Assembly (NCBI RefSeq): GCF_001927285.1
Contig: NZ_MSIG01000003.1
Span: forward strand, 62,001-126,000
Length of the DNA stretch: 64,000 nucleotides
Source: Mongoliimonas terrestris
Lineage (GTDB): Bacteria; Pseudomonadota; Alphaproteobacteria; Rhizobiales; Pleomorphomonadaceae
Direction: 5' to 3'
In this document: one piece after another, positions 22,966 to 30,989 of the stretch
How positions within the stretch are numbered: the stretch's first letter is position 1
Layout of the letters: every line of letters starts with the position of its first letter
Program-made: the position numbers and the translations under genes
The notes under the pieces: generated by a model
Seen by the model: only the letters and a program-made list of their open reading frames with translations
Databases searched by the model: none
What the model was told of the DNA's origin: nothing

Positions 22966-23295
22966 GGGTACGGCATCCTGCGGACCCCGCCCGGCCCGGC
23001 CGCTCGCCCGGCAGCCGGCGGATTTCGGCCATCCACAGGGGTCTTAGACTTTCGTTCTAACTGCATCGTCTAGGTGTCTATAAACCGCGTCCGACAGTAA
23101 CGTCCGGCGATCCGTATCATGCCCGTCGCGCATGCCAAGGCTCAAGCAAAGGCAGGCGAACGGGGTCGGAAGGGGCCGGAGGGGGCGCGTCGTCGTGCGG
23201 TTGAGGAGCCGCGCGATCAGGCCGTTTCCGGTCTTCGACGACGGTACGCGGCGGCTTCGGGAGGGAGCCGCCGGTGAATAACCGGAGGAGACACC
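22966..23295. other. Intergenic region upstream of the DUF4212-symporter operon
   Basis: This 330-base region has a local drop in GC around 23040-23100, with a TATAAA at 23079-23084 that could be a -10 box, but no good -35 at the right distance. A GGAGGAG ribosome-binding site lies at its right end. No convincing gene was found; a short frame on the minus strand lacks coding character. Confidence 0.55.
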
Positions 23296-23583
23296 ATGTC
23301 ATCGGAAACGACACGGGCGAATGTCCACACGGCGGCGGAGGGCGTCGCCTACTGGCAGGCCAATCTCAATCTCGTGAAACTCTGCCTCGTCATCTGGGCG
23401 CTCGCGTCCTTCGGGTTCGGCATCCTGCTGCGCCCGCTGGTCTCCGGCATCAAGATCGGCGGCACCGACCTCGGCTTCTGGTTCGCCCAGCAAGGCTCGA
23501 TCCTGGTCTTCCTGGTGCTGATCTTCTTCTACGCCTGGCGGATGAACGCGCTCGATCGTCAGTACAACGTCGACGAGAAATGA
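23296..23583 (+). CDS. DUF4212 small membrane subunit of sodium:solute symporter
   Basis: The protein has 95 residues with two membrane helices (LVKLCLVIWALASFGFGILL and GSILVFLVLIFFYAWRM) and the conserved N-terminal YWQANLNLVK. DUF4212 proteins are encoded just before VC_2705-type symporters and are taken to be their small subunit. GGAGGAG precedes the ATG, and the symporter gene starts 18 bases after its stop. Confidence 0.9.
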   Translation: MSSETTRANVHTAAEGVAYWQANLNLVKLCLVIWALASFGFGILLRPLVSGIKIGGTDLGFWFAQQGSILVFLVLIFFYAWRMNALDRQYNVDEK

Positions 23584-23601
23584 TTGAGGGGGGAGTGCAT
23601 C

Positions 23602-25377
23602 ATGGATCAAACAATTCTCAACTACATCGTCGTCGGCCTGTCCTTCGCGCTGTACTTCGGCATCGCGATCTACGCCCGGGCCGGATCGACGGGTGAATTC
23701 TACGTGGCGGGCGGCGGCGTGCCGCCGGTCATGAACGGCATGGCCACCGCCGCCGACTGGATGTCGGCCGCGTCCTTCATTTCGATGGCCGGCCTCATCG
23801 CCACCGTCGGCTACAACAACTCCACCTACCTGATGGGCTGGACCGGCGGCTACGTGTTGCTCGCCATGCTGCTCGCCCCCTACCTGCGCAAGTTCGGGAA
23901 GTTCACGGTGCCGGAATTCATCGGCGACCGGTTCTACTCGCAGACCGCGCGCGTGGTGGCTGTGGTCTGCCTGATCGTCATCTCGGTGACCTACGTCATC
24001 GGCCAGATGACGGGCGTCGGCGTGACGTTCGCCCGCTTCCTGGAGACGGACGCCACAACCGGCCTCTTCATCGGCTCGGGCGTGGTGTTCTTCTACGCGG
24101 TGCTCGGCGGCATGAAGGGCATCACCTACACCCAGGTGGCCCAGTATGTGGTGCTCATCACCGCCTACACCATCCCGGCGATCTTCATCTCGCTGAACCT
24201 CACCGGCAACCCGGTGCCTCCGCTCGGCCTCTTCTCCGAGCACACCGCCTCGGGCCAGCCGCTGCTGATGCAGCTCGACCAGCTGGTGACCGACCTCGGC
24301 TTCTCCGCCTACACGTCCCAGAGCGGCTCGCTGCTCAACATGACCCTCTTCACCATGTCGCTGATGATCGGCACCGCGGGCCTGCCGCACGTCATCATCC
24401 GCTTCTTCACGGTGCCGAAGGTCTCGGACGCCCGCTGGTCGGCCGGCTGGGCGCTGGTCTTCATCGCGCTGCTCTACCTGGTCGCTCCGGCGGTCGGCGC
24501 CATGGCCCGCCTCAACGTGATCGACACCATCTACCGCGGCCCGATCTCGACCGTGGAAAGCGCGCTTCCCTACGAAGAGCGCCCGCAGTGGATCAAGAAC
24601 TGGGAGCAGACCGGTCTCATCACCTTCGAGGACAAGAACGGTGACGGCCGCATCCAGTACTACAACGACAAGAACGCGGCCTTCAACGAAACCGCCCAGA
24701 CCTACGGCTGGGCCGGCAACGAGCTGACCGTGAACAACGACATCCTGGTGCTGGCTAACCCGGAAATCGCCAACCTGCCGGGCTGGGTCGTCGCTCTCGT
24801 GGCGGCGGGCGGTCTTGCGGCGGCGCTCTCCACGGCGGCCGGTCTCCTGCTCGCCATCGCGTCGGCGATCAGCCACGACCTGATCAAGAGCGTGATCAAC
24901 CCGCGCATCTCGGAAAGCGGGGAGCTCCTGGCGGCCCGCATCTCCATGGCGGGAGCGATCGCGCTCGCCACCTACCTCGGCCTCAACCCGCCAGGGTTCG
25001 CGGCCCAGACGGTGGCGCTCGCCTTCGGTCTCGCGGCGGCGTCCATCTTCCCGGTGCTGATGATGGGCATCTTCTCCAAGCGCGTGAACAGCACCGGTGC
25101 CATCGCCGGCATGCTGGCGGGCCTGATCATCACGGTCGGCTACGTGTTCACCTACCTCGGCATGTTCTTCCTGCCGGGCACCAACCTCCTGCCGAACGAC
25201 GCCGCCAACTGGCTGTTCGGCATCTCGCCGGCCTCCTTCGGCACTGTGGGCGCGATCGTGAACTTCGCCGTGGCCTATGTCGTCTCCAACGCGACCGAAG
25301 CCCCGCCGAAGCACATCCAGGACCTGGTGGAATCGGTGCGCATTCCGCGCGGCGCCGGCGCGGCCACGGGGCACTGA
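23602..25377 (+). CDS. Sodium:solute symporter, VC_2705 subfamily (acetate permease-like)
   Basis: The protein has 591 residues with about 13-14 membrane helices. The SSS-family sodium-binding region FYVAGGGVPPVMNGMATAAD lies near residue 33. It probably takes up a small organic anion such as acetate or another monocarboxylate with sodium. A hydrophilic loop at 344-355 (DKNGDGRIQYYN) resembles an EF-hand calcium loop. The ATG after GGGGGGAG was chosen over an upstream TTG. A strong terminator follows the stop. Confidence 0.92.
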   Translation: MDQTILNYIVVGLSFALYFGIAIYARAGSTGEFYVAGGGVPPVMNGMATAADWMSAASFISMAGLIATVGYNNSTYLMGWTGGYVLLAMLLAPYLRKFGKFTVPEFIGDRFYSQTARVVAVVCLIVISVTYVIGQMTGVGVTFARFLETDATTGLFIGSGVVFFYAVLGGMKGITYTQVAQYVVLITAYTIPAIFISLNLTGNPVPPLGLFSEHTASGQPLLMQLDQLVTDLGFSAYTSQSGSLLNMTLFTMSLMIGTAGLPHVIIRFFTVPKVSDARWSAGWALVFIALLYLVAPAVGAMARLNVIDTIYRGPISTVESALPYEERPQWIKNWEQTGLITFEDKNGDGRIQYYNDKNAAFNETAQTYGWAGNELTVNNDILVLANPEIANLPGWVVALVAAGGLAAALSTAAGLLLAIASAISHDLIKSVINPRISESGELLAARISMAGAIALATYLGLNPPGFAAQTVALAFGLAAASIFPVLMMGIFSKRVNSTGAIAGMLAGLIITVGYVFTYLGMFFLPGTNLLPNDAANWLFGISPASFGTVGAIVNFAVAYVVSNATEAPPKHIQDLVESVRIPRGAGAATGH

Positions 25378-25404
25378 GCCCCGCCTGACGCTCTGATCAA
25401 ACGG

Positions 25405-25441
25405 AGGGGCGGGTTTCCGGCACGGAGGCCCGCCCCTTTTT
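25405..25441 (+). terminator. Rho-independent terminator after the symporter
   Basis: AGGGGCGGG pairs with CCCGCCCCT in a 9-bp stem and is followed directly by TTTTT. It separates the transport pair from the downstream signalling genes, unless read-through occurs. Confidence 0.88.
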
Positions 25442-25496
25442 CGTGTCCCGCGGCGCCCGAAAACGCGCCGCCGGGCCGCTTTCCGGGGGGGCAGAC

Positions 25497-27377
25497 ATGG
25501 ACCCGACCGCCACCACAGCCGCAGCGGCCGAGCCGACCGGCGGCGACCCGATCGCCATCCTGGCGCGGCACCACCCGCTCGATCTCCTTCCGGCCGGTCT
25601 TCTGGCCGACCTCGTCGACGCCATGACCCCGGCCCGTTACGCGGCCGGCGCCACGCTGCAGACGGACGGCGACGCGGTCGCCCGCGTGCTGGTGATCGTC
25701 GCGGGCGCCGTGGTGGTCACCGCGCCGTCGGGCGAGCGGCTGCAGGACATCGCCGTCGGCGGCATCCTTGGCGCCGATTCCATCCTCGACGAGACGGCCG
25801 CGGTCGGCCATGCGGTGGCGACCGCCCCGGTGACGGCCCTCGTCCTCGACGCCGCGCCCTTCCTGCAGCTCGTCGCCGCCGAGCCGGCCTACCGGGAGGT
25901 GTTCCAGCGCGGCCGCGGCCCCCTCCGCCGACGGCCGGCCGACGCCGGTCCGGCGCCCGCCGGGACGCTCTTCACCGCCCTCCTCGGCTCCGTGATGACG
26001 CCCGATCCGGTCACCATCCCGCGCGAGGCGACCGTGCGCGAGGCTGCCGCCGCCATGGGCGCGCGCTCCATCTCCTGCGTGCTCGTCACCGACGGGCCGG
26101 CTCTCGCCGGGCTCCTGACCACCGGCGACCTCGCCCACCGGGTGGTGGCGCCGGGCCTTTCGCCGGAGACGCCGGTCGGCGCCGTGATGACGGCCGACCC
26201 GATGACCTTCCCGCCCAACGCCGTCCTCCACGACGCCATGGTGGCCATGAGCGAGCGGCGCATCGGCCACCTGCCGGTGACCGTGGCGGGCCGGCCGGTC
26301 GGGATCATCACCCGCACGGACCTCGTCCGCCGCCAGTCGGAGAGCGCCGTCCACGTGATCGGCGACATCGCCCGCGCGCGGACCAAGGAGGCGCTGCCGG
26401 CGATCGCCGCCCGGGTGCCGCGGCTGATCGCCCAGTTCGTCGGCGCCGGGGTCGACGCCCACCACGTGGCCGCCGTGGTGACGAGCGTGACGGACGCGCT
26501 TACCCGCCGGCTGATCGGCCTCGCCGAGGCCGCGCTCGGGCCCGCGCCGGTGCCCTATCTCTGGCTCGCCTGCGGGTCGCAGGGCCGGCGCGAGCAGACC
26601 GGCGCCTCCGACCAGGACAACTGCCTCATCCTCGACGACAGCTACGACCCGGCCGCCCACGGCGCCTGGTTCGAGGCCTTCGCGCGCTTCGTCTCCGACG
26701 GGCTCCACGCGGCCGGCTATGTCTACTGTCCGGGCGACATGATGGCGACGAACCCGCAGTGGCGGCAGCCGGTGTCGGTCTGGCGCGGCTACTTCGCCCG
26801 CTGGATCGCCCGGCCGGACCCGATGGCGCAGATGCTCGCCTCGGTGATGTTCGATCTGCGGCCCATCCACGGCACCGCGTCGCTGTTCGCCGGCCTGCAG
26901 CGCCAGACCCTCGACCTTGCGCGCGCCAACTCCATCTTCCGCGCCCACATGATCGCCAACTCGCTGAAGCACACGCCGCCGCTCGGCCTCTTCCGCGGGC
27001 TCGCCCTCATCCGAAGCGGCGACCACAAGGACACCATCGACCTGAAGCACTCCGGCATCGTGCCGATCGTCGATCTCGCCCGCATCTATGCGCTCGACGC
27101 GGGCCTGGAAGTGGTCAACACCCGCGAGCGGCTCGCCGCCGCCAAGGCGGCCGGCTCGCTCAGCACCACCGCGGCGGACGACCTGATCGACGCCTTCGAC
27201 CTCATCTCCGACATCCGCATCGAGCACCAGTCGGTGCAGATCCGGGCCGGCGGCAAGCCGGACAACTATGTGGCGCCGGCCCGGCTGTCGGCGCTGGAAC
27301 GGGGGCACCTGCGGGATGCCTTCGCGGTGGTGAAGGCGCTGCAGTCGTCGCTTGCCCAGGTGCGCGGGCTCTCCTGA
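25497..27377 (+). CDS. cNMP-binding/CBS/DUF294 nucleotidyltransferase-like protein
   Basis: The protein has 626 residues. In order it has a cyclic-nucleotide-binding-like domain (about 15-135), two CBS domains (VMTPDPVTIP near 165 and VMTADPMTFP near 228), a DUF294 nucleotidyltransferase-like domain with ACGSQGRREQ...DQDNCLIL near 359-378, and a DUF294 C-terminal substrate-binding domain. This architecture is related to GlnD-type uridylyltransferases and is often encoded beside VC_2705 symporters. The G-S-x-G-R-x-E and D-x-D elements of the active site are kept, so catalysis is possible. It likely senses adenine nucleotides through the CBS pair and regulates the transporter; this is inference. 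Confidence 0.9.
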   Translation: MDPTATTAAAAEPTGGDPIAILARHHPLDLLPAGLLADLVDAMTPARYAAGATLQTDGDAVARVLVIVAGAVVVTAPSGERLQDIAVGGILGADSILDETAAVGHAVATAPVTALVLDAAPFLQLVAAEPAYREVFQRGRGPLRRRPADAGPAPAGTLFTALLGSVMTPDPVTIPREATVREAAAAMGARSISCVLVTDGPALAGLLTTGDLAHRVVAPGLSPETPVGAVMTADPMTFPPNAVLHDAMVAMSERRIGHLPVTVAGRPVGIITRTDLVRRQSESAVHVIGDIARARTKEALPAIAARVPRLIAQFVGAGVDAHHVAAVVTSVTDALTRRLIGLAEAALGPAPVPYLWLACGSQGRREQTGASDQDNCLILDDSYDPAAHGAWFEAFARFVSDGLHAAGYVYCPGDMMATNPQWRQPVSVWRGYFARWIARPDPMAQMLASVMFDLRPIHGTASLFAGLQRQTLDLARANSIFRAHMIANSLKHTPPLGLFRGLALIRSGDHKDTIDLKHSGIVPIVDLARIYALDAGLEVVNTRERLAAAKAAGSLSTTAADDLIDAFDLISDIRIEHQSVQIRAGGKPDNYVAPARLSALERGHLRDAFAVVKALQSSLAQVRGLS

Positions 27378-27396
27378 GCGGCTAAAGGACAGCATC

Positions 27397-27463
27397 CGCC
27401 CGCCGGGCGGGCGCACAGGATCGCCGGACCGGCGCAAAAAATACACGCCCGCCCTCCGGCGGG
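27397..27463. repeat. Three tandem GC-rich hairpins
   Basis: CGCCCGCC-G-GGCGGGCG (27397-27413), CGCCGG-A-CCGGCG (27422-27434) and CCCGCC-N4-GGCGGG (27448-27463) fill a 105-base gap. The first shares a 20-base core, with one mismatch, with the palindrome near 11931-11950. They may be REP-like or attenuate transcription. Confidence 0.5.
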
Positions 27464-27482
27464 CAGGGGGAAACGGAACGCG

Positions 27483-28028
27483 ATGCCCTTCACGCTCTTC
27501 AACACGCTCGGGACGCTGCTCATCGGCATCACCGTGGGGCTGATGCTCTACGCCGTGACGAAGACGTTCAAGCTCACCTTGCCGAAGTGGATCTTCCCGA
27601 CCGCGATCGGCGCCTCCATGATCGCCTTCCAGGTCTACAACGACGCCACCTGGTTCAGCCGCACGGCGGGCGACCTGCCGCCGACCCACGTGGTCGTCGG
27701 CCGGTTCAGCGCCACCAGCCCCCTCCGCCCCTGGACCTACGTGCTGCCCGTCCACGAGCGCTTCCAGGTGATCGACCGCGCGTCCGCCCGGCGCAATCCG
27801 GACGTGCCGGATCTGGTGCTCGTCGATCTCCTGCTCGTCACGCGCTTCCAGCCGACCCTGAAGGCGCCCCAGTTCTTCGATTGCGCCGGCAACCGCCGGG
27901 CCGACGCGCACGAGGGCGTCCGCTTCGCCGCGGACGGCACGCCGCAAGGGGTGGACTGGGAGGCCCTGCCGGCCGACGACCCCATGCTCGCCGCCGCCTG
28001 CGCGCCCCTGCCGGCGCCGACCGGCTAG
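27483..28028 (+). CDS. Hypothetical membrane-anchored protein in the symporter gene cluster
   Basis: The protein has 181 residues. It has two N-terminal hydrophobic segments (TLLIGITVGLMLYAV and WIFPTAIGASMIAFQVY) followed by a soluble domain with a single cysteine. GGGGGAAA lies upstream of the ATG. It is co-directional with the CBS protein (105 bases away) and the receiver protein. I do not recognise the family; position suggests a membrane partner in the same signalling unit. Confidence 0.7.
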   Translation: MPFTLFNTLGTLLIGITVGLMLYAVTKTFKLTLPKWIFPTAIGASMIAFQVYNDATWFSRTAGDLPPTHVVVGRFSATSPLRPWTYVLPVHERFQVIDRASARRNPDVPDLVLVDLLLVTRFQPTLKAPQFFDCAGNRRADAHEGVRFAADGTPQGVDWEALPADDPMLAAACAPLPAPTG

Positions 28029-28139
28029 CCGTCCCGACGCCGTCACCCCGCCGGTGGGACACCGGCACGGCAGCGGGGGCCGCCCGGTCGCCCGGACCCG
28101 CCGCCCTCCGATCCGCGACCGCCACGGGAGCCGGAGCGC

Positions 28140-28571
28140 ATGTCCGCACCCAGCCTCACGTCCGCATCGGACCGGACGGCACCGGCCGTCCTCCTGGCCG
28201 CCGAGGCCCCGCTCGACGCGGCCCTCACGGCCCTCCTCGCCGACGCCGGCTTCGTCGTCCGCCCGGCCGGCTCGCGCGCCGAGGCGCTTGCCGCCGCGGT
28301 GGGGGCCGCCGTCGCGGTGGTCGACACGCGGCTCGCCGACGGCGGCGGCTTTCCGCTCCTGGAGGCGCTTCGCGCCGACCCGGCGACGCGGCATCTGCCG
28401 GTGATCCTGCTCGTCGGCCGGGCGGCTCCGGTGGAGGTGGAGAAGGCCGGCGCGCTCGGGGCCGCCGCCATCCTCACCAAGCCCTTCGCCGGCGCGGACC
28501 TCCTCGACCGGGTCCGGCGGCTCTGCGGGGCGAATAGCGCCCGGCCGGACGGGGAGGTCCATCATGGCTGA
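28140..28571 (+). CDS. Single-domain response regulator receiver protein
   Basis: The protein has 143 residues and is a stand-alone CheY-like receiver. Asp62 (VVDTRLADGG) is the phospho-acceptor and Lys114 (LTKPF) the conserved lysine. The acidic pair at the N-terminus is reduced to a single Glu (VLLAAE near 22), so magnesium binding may be weakened. It has no output domain. Its stop overlaps the start of the exonuclease-fusion gene by 8 bases, which implies a coupled function. Confidence 0.82.
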   Translation: MSAPSLTSASDRTAPAVLLAAEAPLDAALTALLADAGFVVRPAGSRAEALAAAVGAAVAVVDTRLADGGGFPLLEALRADPATRHLPVILLVGRAAPVEVEKAGALGAAAILTKPFAGADLLDRVRRLCGANSARPDGEVHHG

Positions 28572-30696
28572 TCCCGGCGAACGGTGGGGCCTCCGGCTCC
28601 GCGTCTTCCTCTTCTTCGCCCTGATCGCGGCCGGCGCGGTCGCGGCGCTTGCCGCCGCCGGCGTGGTGGCGGCCCGCCACGCTCCGCCGGAGGCGGTCGC
28701 CGACCTGGTGCTCGCCTTCGGCGTCGCGGCCTTCCCGATCCTGCTTCTCACCACCTGGGTCTGGCTGAAGTTCGACGAGAACGTGGTGCGGCCGATCGGC
28801 GTGCTCTCCACGGAGATCCGTGCGGCCGTCCACGCGGGTGCCCGCGGCGCGCCGGATGCCAAGGTCGGCCGCTACCTCGGCGTCCTCGCGCCCGCGGCCC
28901 GGGAGGCGGTGGCGGCCATCGCCGCCCAGCGGGCCCGCACGGACGCGGCGGTGGCCGCCGCCGTCTCCGACGCGGCCCGCCAGCGGGGACGGCTGGAAAG
29001 CGTGCTGCGGGATCTGGAAGAGGGGCTCGTCATCTGCACCCTCCAGCACCGCATCCGCCTCTACAACCGGCAGGCGCTGCAGCTTATGCAGGTGGCCGGC
29101 GACCTCGGCATCGACCGCAGTCTCCTCGCCCTGGTGGCGGCCCAGCCGATCCGCCATGCCCTCGGCCGGCTCCTCAACCGGTTCGAGGCCGGGCGCCACC
29201 ACGACCACCCGGAGGGGCTCACAGCCCTCGTGGTCACCCACACGCTGGAACGCAACCGGCAGCTCCGCTGCCGCATGGTGCTGACCCTCGACGGCGACGG
29301 CAAGGCGCCGACCGGCTACATCCTGACGGTCGCCGACATCACCAACGAGCTGTCCGCCGGGGTCTGGCGCGACCGCCTGCTGCAGGAGGTGACTGAGGAC
29401 ATCCGCTCGCGCGTGGCGGCGCTCGTGCTCGCCGGCGAGGTGCTGGCCGCCCGCCTGCCGCCCGGCACGCCGGACGCGGACCGCTTCGCCGCCCTCTTCC
29501 CGACGGAGGCGGGTGCGCTTGCGACCCGCCTCGACCAGCTGGACGCGGCGGCGAACGACCTTCTCGCCGGCGCCTGGCCGATGACCCACGTGCTGTCGCC
29601 CACCCTGCTGGCGCTCGTCCGCGACCGGCGCTCCGAGCAGCGCGACCTCGCCGTGACCCTCGACGGGCTCAGTCTCTGGTTGCGCTGCGACAGCGCCTCG
29701 GTGGTGGACCTCCTCGACCGGATGTTGAACCGCATCGCGGTGTTCGCCCGCACGGAGCGCTTCACCCTCGCCACCCGGCGCGGCGAGCACCACGCCCACG
29801 TAGACCTCGCCTGGACCGGCGATCCGGTGCCGCTCGACGTGCTGGCCGTCTGGCTCGACGAGCGGCTCGACGACGGGCTCGGGCCGATCACCGGCCGGGA
29901 CGTGCTCAGCCGCCACAAGACGGACCTCTGGTGCCTCGCCGCCCCGGAGGGCAGCGCCGTCCTTCGCCTGCCGCTGGCGCTCGCCCCGGCGCACGACGAC
30001 CGGGCGGCCCGGCTGCCGGAGCGCCCGCTCGTCTATGATTTCGACCTCTCCGCGCCGGAGGGCAGCCCCCGCCGGGCCGACACGCCGTTGAAGGCGCTCA
30101 CCATCGTGGTGTTCGACACGGAGACGACGGGGCTGGAGCCGTCCGGCGGCGACGAGATCGTGCAGATCGCCGGCGTTCGCATCGTCAATGGCCGGGTGGT
30201 GCGCGGCGAGGTGTTCGACAGCTACGTGGACCCGAAGCGGTCCATTCCGCCCGCCTCCACGTGGGTCCACGGCATCACCGACGACCGGGTGCGCGGCGCC
30301 GATCCGATCGACCGGGTGCTGCCGCGCTTCCACGCCTTCACGGGCGAGGCGGTGCTCTGCGCCCACAACGCCGCCTTCGACATGAGTTTCCTCAACCGCC
30401 ATGCGGCCCGCCTCGGCCTTGCCTTCGAGCCGCCGGTGCTCGACACGGTGCTCCTTGCCGCGGCCCTGTTCGGGCCGACCGAGAGCCTGACGCTCGACGC
30501 CCTCGCCACCCGTTTCGACATCACCATCCCGGATGAGGAGCGCCACACGGCGATCGGCGACAGCCGGGCCACCGCGCTCGTGCTTCTCGCCCTCTTCGAC
30601 CTCCTGGAGGCCTCCGGCGTGGTCACCCTCGCCGACGCGGTGCGGGTGTCGGAGGCGCAGGTGGCGATCCGCCGGGCGCAGAAGGCCTACACGTGA
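28564..30696 (+). CDS. Membrane PAS protein fused to DEDDh 3'-5' exonuclease
   Basis: The protein has 710 residues. Two N-terminal membrane helices (about 11-36 and 46-68) are followed by a PAS-like segment near 140-260 (LRDLEEGLVICTLQHRIRLY), a helical region resembling a kinase linker without a usable histidine-kinase motif, and a C-terminal DnaQ-type exonuclease from about 512. All five catalytic residues are visible: Asp518 and Glu520 (DTETTG), Asp606, His661 and Asp666. GGGGAGG precedes the ATG. A nuclease tied to a membrane sensor is unusual; related genes accompany VC_2705 symporters in other proteobacteria. Its target is unknown. Confidence 0.85.
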   Translation: MADPGERWGLRLRVFLFFALIAAGAVAALAAAGVVAARHAPPEAVADLVLAFGVAAFPILLLTTWVWLKFDENVVRPIGVLSTEIRAAVHAGARGAPDAKVGRYLGVLAPAAREAVAAIAAQRARTDAAVAAAVSDAARQRGRLESVLRDLEEGLVICTLQHRIRLYNRQALQLMQVAGDLGIDRSLLALVAAQPIRHALGRLLNRFEAGRHHDHPEGLTALVVTHTLERNRQLRCRMVLTLDGDGKAPTGYILTVADITNELSAGVWRDRLLQEVTEDIRSRVAALVLAGEVLAARLPPGTPDADRFAALFPTEAGALATRLDQLDAAANDLLAGAWPMTHVLSPTLLALVRDRRSEQRDLAVTLDGLSLWLRCDSASVVDLLDRMLNRIAVFARTERFTLATRRGEHHAHVDLAWTGDPVPLDVLAVWLDERLDDGLGPITGRDVLSRHKTDLWCLAAPEGSAVLRLPLALAPAHDDRAARLPERPLVYDFDLSAPEGSPRRADTPLKALTIVVFDTETTGLEPSGGDEIVQIAGVRIVNGRVVRGEVFDSYVDPKRSIPPASTWVHGITDDRVRGADPIDRVLPRFHAFTGEAVLCAHNAAFDMSFLNRHAARLGLAFEPPVLDTVLLAAALFGPTESLTLDALATRFDITIPDEERHTAIGDSRATALVLLALFDLLEASGVVTLADAVRVSEAQVAIRRAQKAYT

Positions 30697-30989
30697 GGCG
30701 AGGCGCGCCGCACGGTGGGACGCCCCTCAAGACGGATCGGCCCTGCCCATTAAGCCTTTACTCAGGTCTCGAAGATTGACCCTCTGGTTGTGAACGGCTT
30801 GTCGCAAAACGGGTTTTCGGCGTCACGACCGATAAGGCGCGCCGTCCGGATCTGATCGGTCGCGGATTTCGTCAACCGCTTTCCATGTCACGCCAGCGCA
30901 TCCCCAGGATTGGGGATGGACAGGGATGGATGTCGGCCGCATCCTCCGGCCAAGGTCCAGGGTCTTGGACTGCAGGGGAGGAGGCGGAA

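Noticed and set aside
23117..23314. 65-codon minus-strand frame upstream of DUF4212
   Set aside because: No ribosome-binding site, overlaps the DUF4212 start and shows no recognisable sequence.
25275..28862. Very long open frame on the minus strand (about 1195 codons)
   Set aside because: It lies opposite recognised genes, has Arg/Gly/His-rich low-complexity translation and no domain; it is a by-product of extreme third-position GC.
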